Positions 6,187-7,216 of a DNA stretch of 7,216 nucleotides are shown here, one piece after another; position 1 is the stretch's first letter; every line of letters begins with the position of its first letter. The notes under the pieces are model-generated. The model ran no database searches and was not told the origin of the DNA. It was given only the letters and a program-made list of their open reading frames with translations. Location: NCBI GenBank assembly GCA_900555375.1, contig USLC01000035.1, forward strand, positions 1-7,216, in the 5' to 3' direction. A program made the translations under genes and the position numbers. The DNA comes from an uncultured Eubacteriales bacterium. Lineage in GTDB: Bacteria > Bacillota > Clostridia > Monoglobales > Monoglobaceae.

Positions 6187-7216
6187 ATGAACATTTTAAG
6201 CTTTTTAAAGGATAACGTTATATTTCTGGACGGAGGAATGGGCACGCTGCTTCAGGGCGAGGGCTTAAAGCCGGGCGAGCACCCCGAGCTTTGGAATCTT
6301 TCGCACAGAGAAACGATACAAAGGATACACCAAAGCTATTATGAGGCGGGCAGCAACGTTGTATGCGCCAATACCTTTGGGGCAAATATTTTAAAGTTTT
6401 CCGAAGAAGAGCTTGAAGAGATAATTGCCGCCGCAATCGAAAACGTAAAGACAGCGCGTGACAGGGCTGACGCAAAACAGCCCAAATTTGTTGCGCTTGA
6501 TATCGGCCCGACGGGCAAGCTTTTAAAGCCGTACGGAGACTTTGATTTTGAAGAGGCAGCAGAGGTTTTCGCAAAAACGGTTAAAATCGGTGCAAAATGC
6601 GGCGCGGACTTGGTTTTAATCGAGACAATGAACGACAGCTACGAGACAAAGGCGGCGCTTCTTGCAGTAAAAGAAAACTGTGACCTGCCCGTTTTTGTGT
6701 CAAACGCATACGGAGAGGACGGCAAGCTTATGACGGGCGCCTCGCCCGAGGCGATGTGCGCTATGCTTGAGGGAATGGGTGCGGACGCGATAGGCGTTAA
6801 CTGCTCTCTCGGTCCCAAGCAGCTTTCGGGGGTTGTTAAAAAGCTGCTTAAATGCGCGTCCGTCCCGATTCTGCTTAAGCCCAATGCGGGGCTTCCGAAA
6901 AGCGTTGACGGAAGGACGGTCTATGACGTCCTTGCTGACGAGTTCTCGGACGATGTGGCGGGTCAGATTGCGGACGGAGTAAGGATTGCGGGCGGCTGCT
7001 GCGGCACCACGCCCGAGTATATCCGCGCCCTGACCCAAAAGGCAAAGGATATAAAGCCCGTGCCGATAACCGAAAAGGATATAATGTGCGTGTCGTCATA
7101 CACGCACGCGGTAGAGTTCGGAAGGTCGCCGATTCTTATAGGCGAAAGAATTAACCCGACGGGCAAAAAGCGCTTTAAACAGGCGCTTAGAGAAAATGAT
7201 ATAGGATATATTCTTC
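6187..7216 (+). CDS. metH: Cobalamin-dependent methionine synthase (3' end outside window)
   Basis: MetH transfers the methyl group of 5-methyl-THF to homocysteine through cobalamin, making methionine and THF. The first 343 codons are visible and the frame runs off the right edge. Residues 1-290 are the homocysteine-binding domain, opening with FLDGGMGTLLQ and holding the zinc ligands C206 (in GVNCSLGP) and C271-C272 (in GGCCGTTPEYI). From about 312 (GRSPILIGERINPTGKKRFK) the pterin-binding domain begins. The cobalamin domains are outside the window. ATG 6187 has AAGGAG (6174-6179) 7 bases upstream, within the end of the preceding gene. The separate reactivation gene next door predicts that this MetH is the short form (about 800 residues) without a C-terminal SAM domain; this cannot be checked here. 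A cobalamin-independent homocysteine methyltransferase is unlikely because the pterin domain is fused. Confidence 0.95.
   Translation, partial: MNILSFLKDNVIFLDGGMGTLLQGEGLKPGEHPELWNLSHRETIQRIHQSYYEAGSNVVCANTFGANILKFSEEELEEIIAAAIENVKTARDRADAKQPKFVALDIGPTGKLLKPYGDFDFEEAAEVFAKTVKIGAKCGADLVLIETMNDSYETKAALLAVKENCDLPVFVSNAYGEDGKLMTGASPEAMCAMLEGMGADAIGVNCSLGPKQLSGVVKKLLKCASVPILLKPNAGLPKSVDGRTVYDVLADEFSDDVAGQIADGVRIAGGCCGTTPEYIRALTQKAKDIKPVPITEKDIMCVSSYTHAVEFGRSPILIGERINPTGKKRFKQALRENDIGYIL

Noticed and set aside
6218..7166. Several minus-strand open frames opposite metH
   Set aside because: The + strand frame from ATG 6187 is continuous to the window edge and encodes clear MetH motifs; the minus frames overlap one another and have no recognisable content.

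Overview
The window looks like chromosomal DNA of an anaerobic Bacillota, most likely a Clostridia member. The reasons are moderate G+C with A/T-rich spacers, an RNase Y gene, a threonyl-tRNA synthetase without a TGS domain, TTG starts, strong AAGGAG-type ribosome binding sites, and a methionine synthase whose reactivation domain is a separate gene. This placement is inferred from gene content and was not tested by phylogeny. All recognised genes are on the + strand, and no stretch over 300 bases lacks a gene.

Layout. Bases 2-913 are the 3' part of a PutP-like Na+/proline symporter gene that enters from the left. After a 24-base gap comes thrS (938-2695), which ends at a strong intrinsic terminator (2710-2742). 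A near-consensus sigma-A promoter (2777-2805) then drives rny, encoding RNase Y. The rny start is doubtful. Conventional ATG or TTG codons at 2858-2900 lack a ribosome binding site, while a perfect AGGAGGTG at 2907-2914 sits 8 bases before an in-frame ATA. Starting there would give a protein of normal family length. A hairpin with a T-rich tail (4505-4535) follows rny. Next is an 84-base leader (4536-4619) that can fold as a small H-type pseudoknot just before the metF ribosome binding site.

The last three genes form a tight one-carbon/methionine operon. metF (4620-5501) makes 5-methyltetrahydrofolate. A stand-alone B12-methionine-synthase reactivation-domain protein (5507-6184) carries an extra C-terminal four-cysteine cluster. 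metH (6187 to the right edge, cut off) transfers the methyl group through cobalamin to homocysteine. Together they run from methylene-THF to methionine, with the middle protein expected to rescue oxidised cobalamin in MetH.

Most of the window is conserved housekeeping sequence, and I see no mobile element, CRISPR array, rRNA or tRNA gene. The points most worth a second look are the possible AUA start of rny, the possible regulatory RNA before metF, and the Cys-cluster reactivation protein beside MetH.
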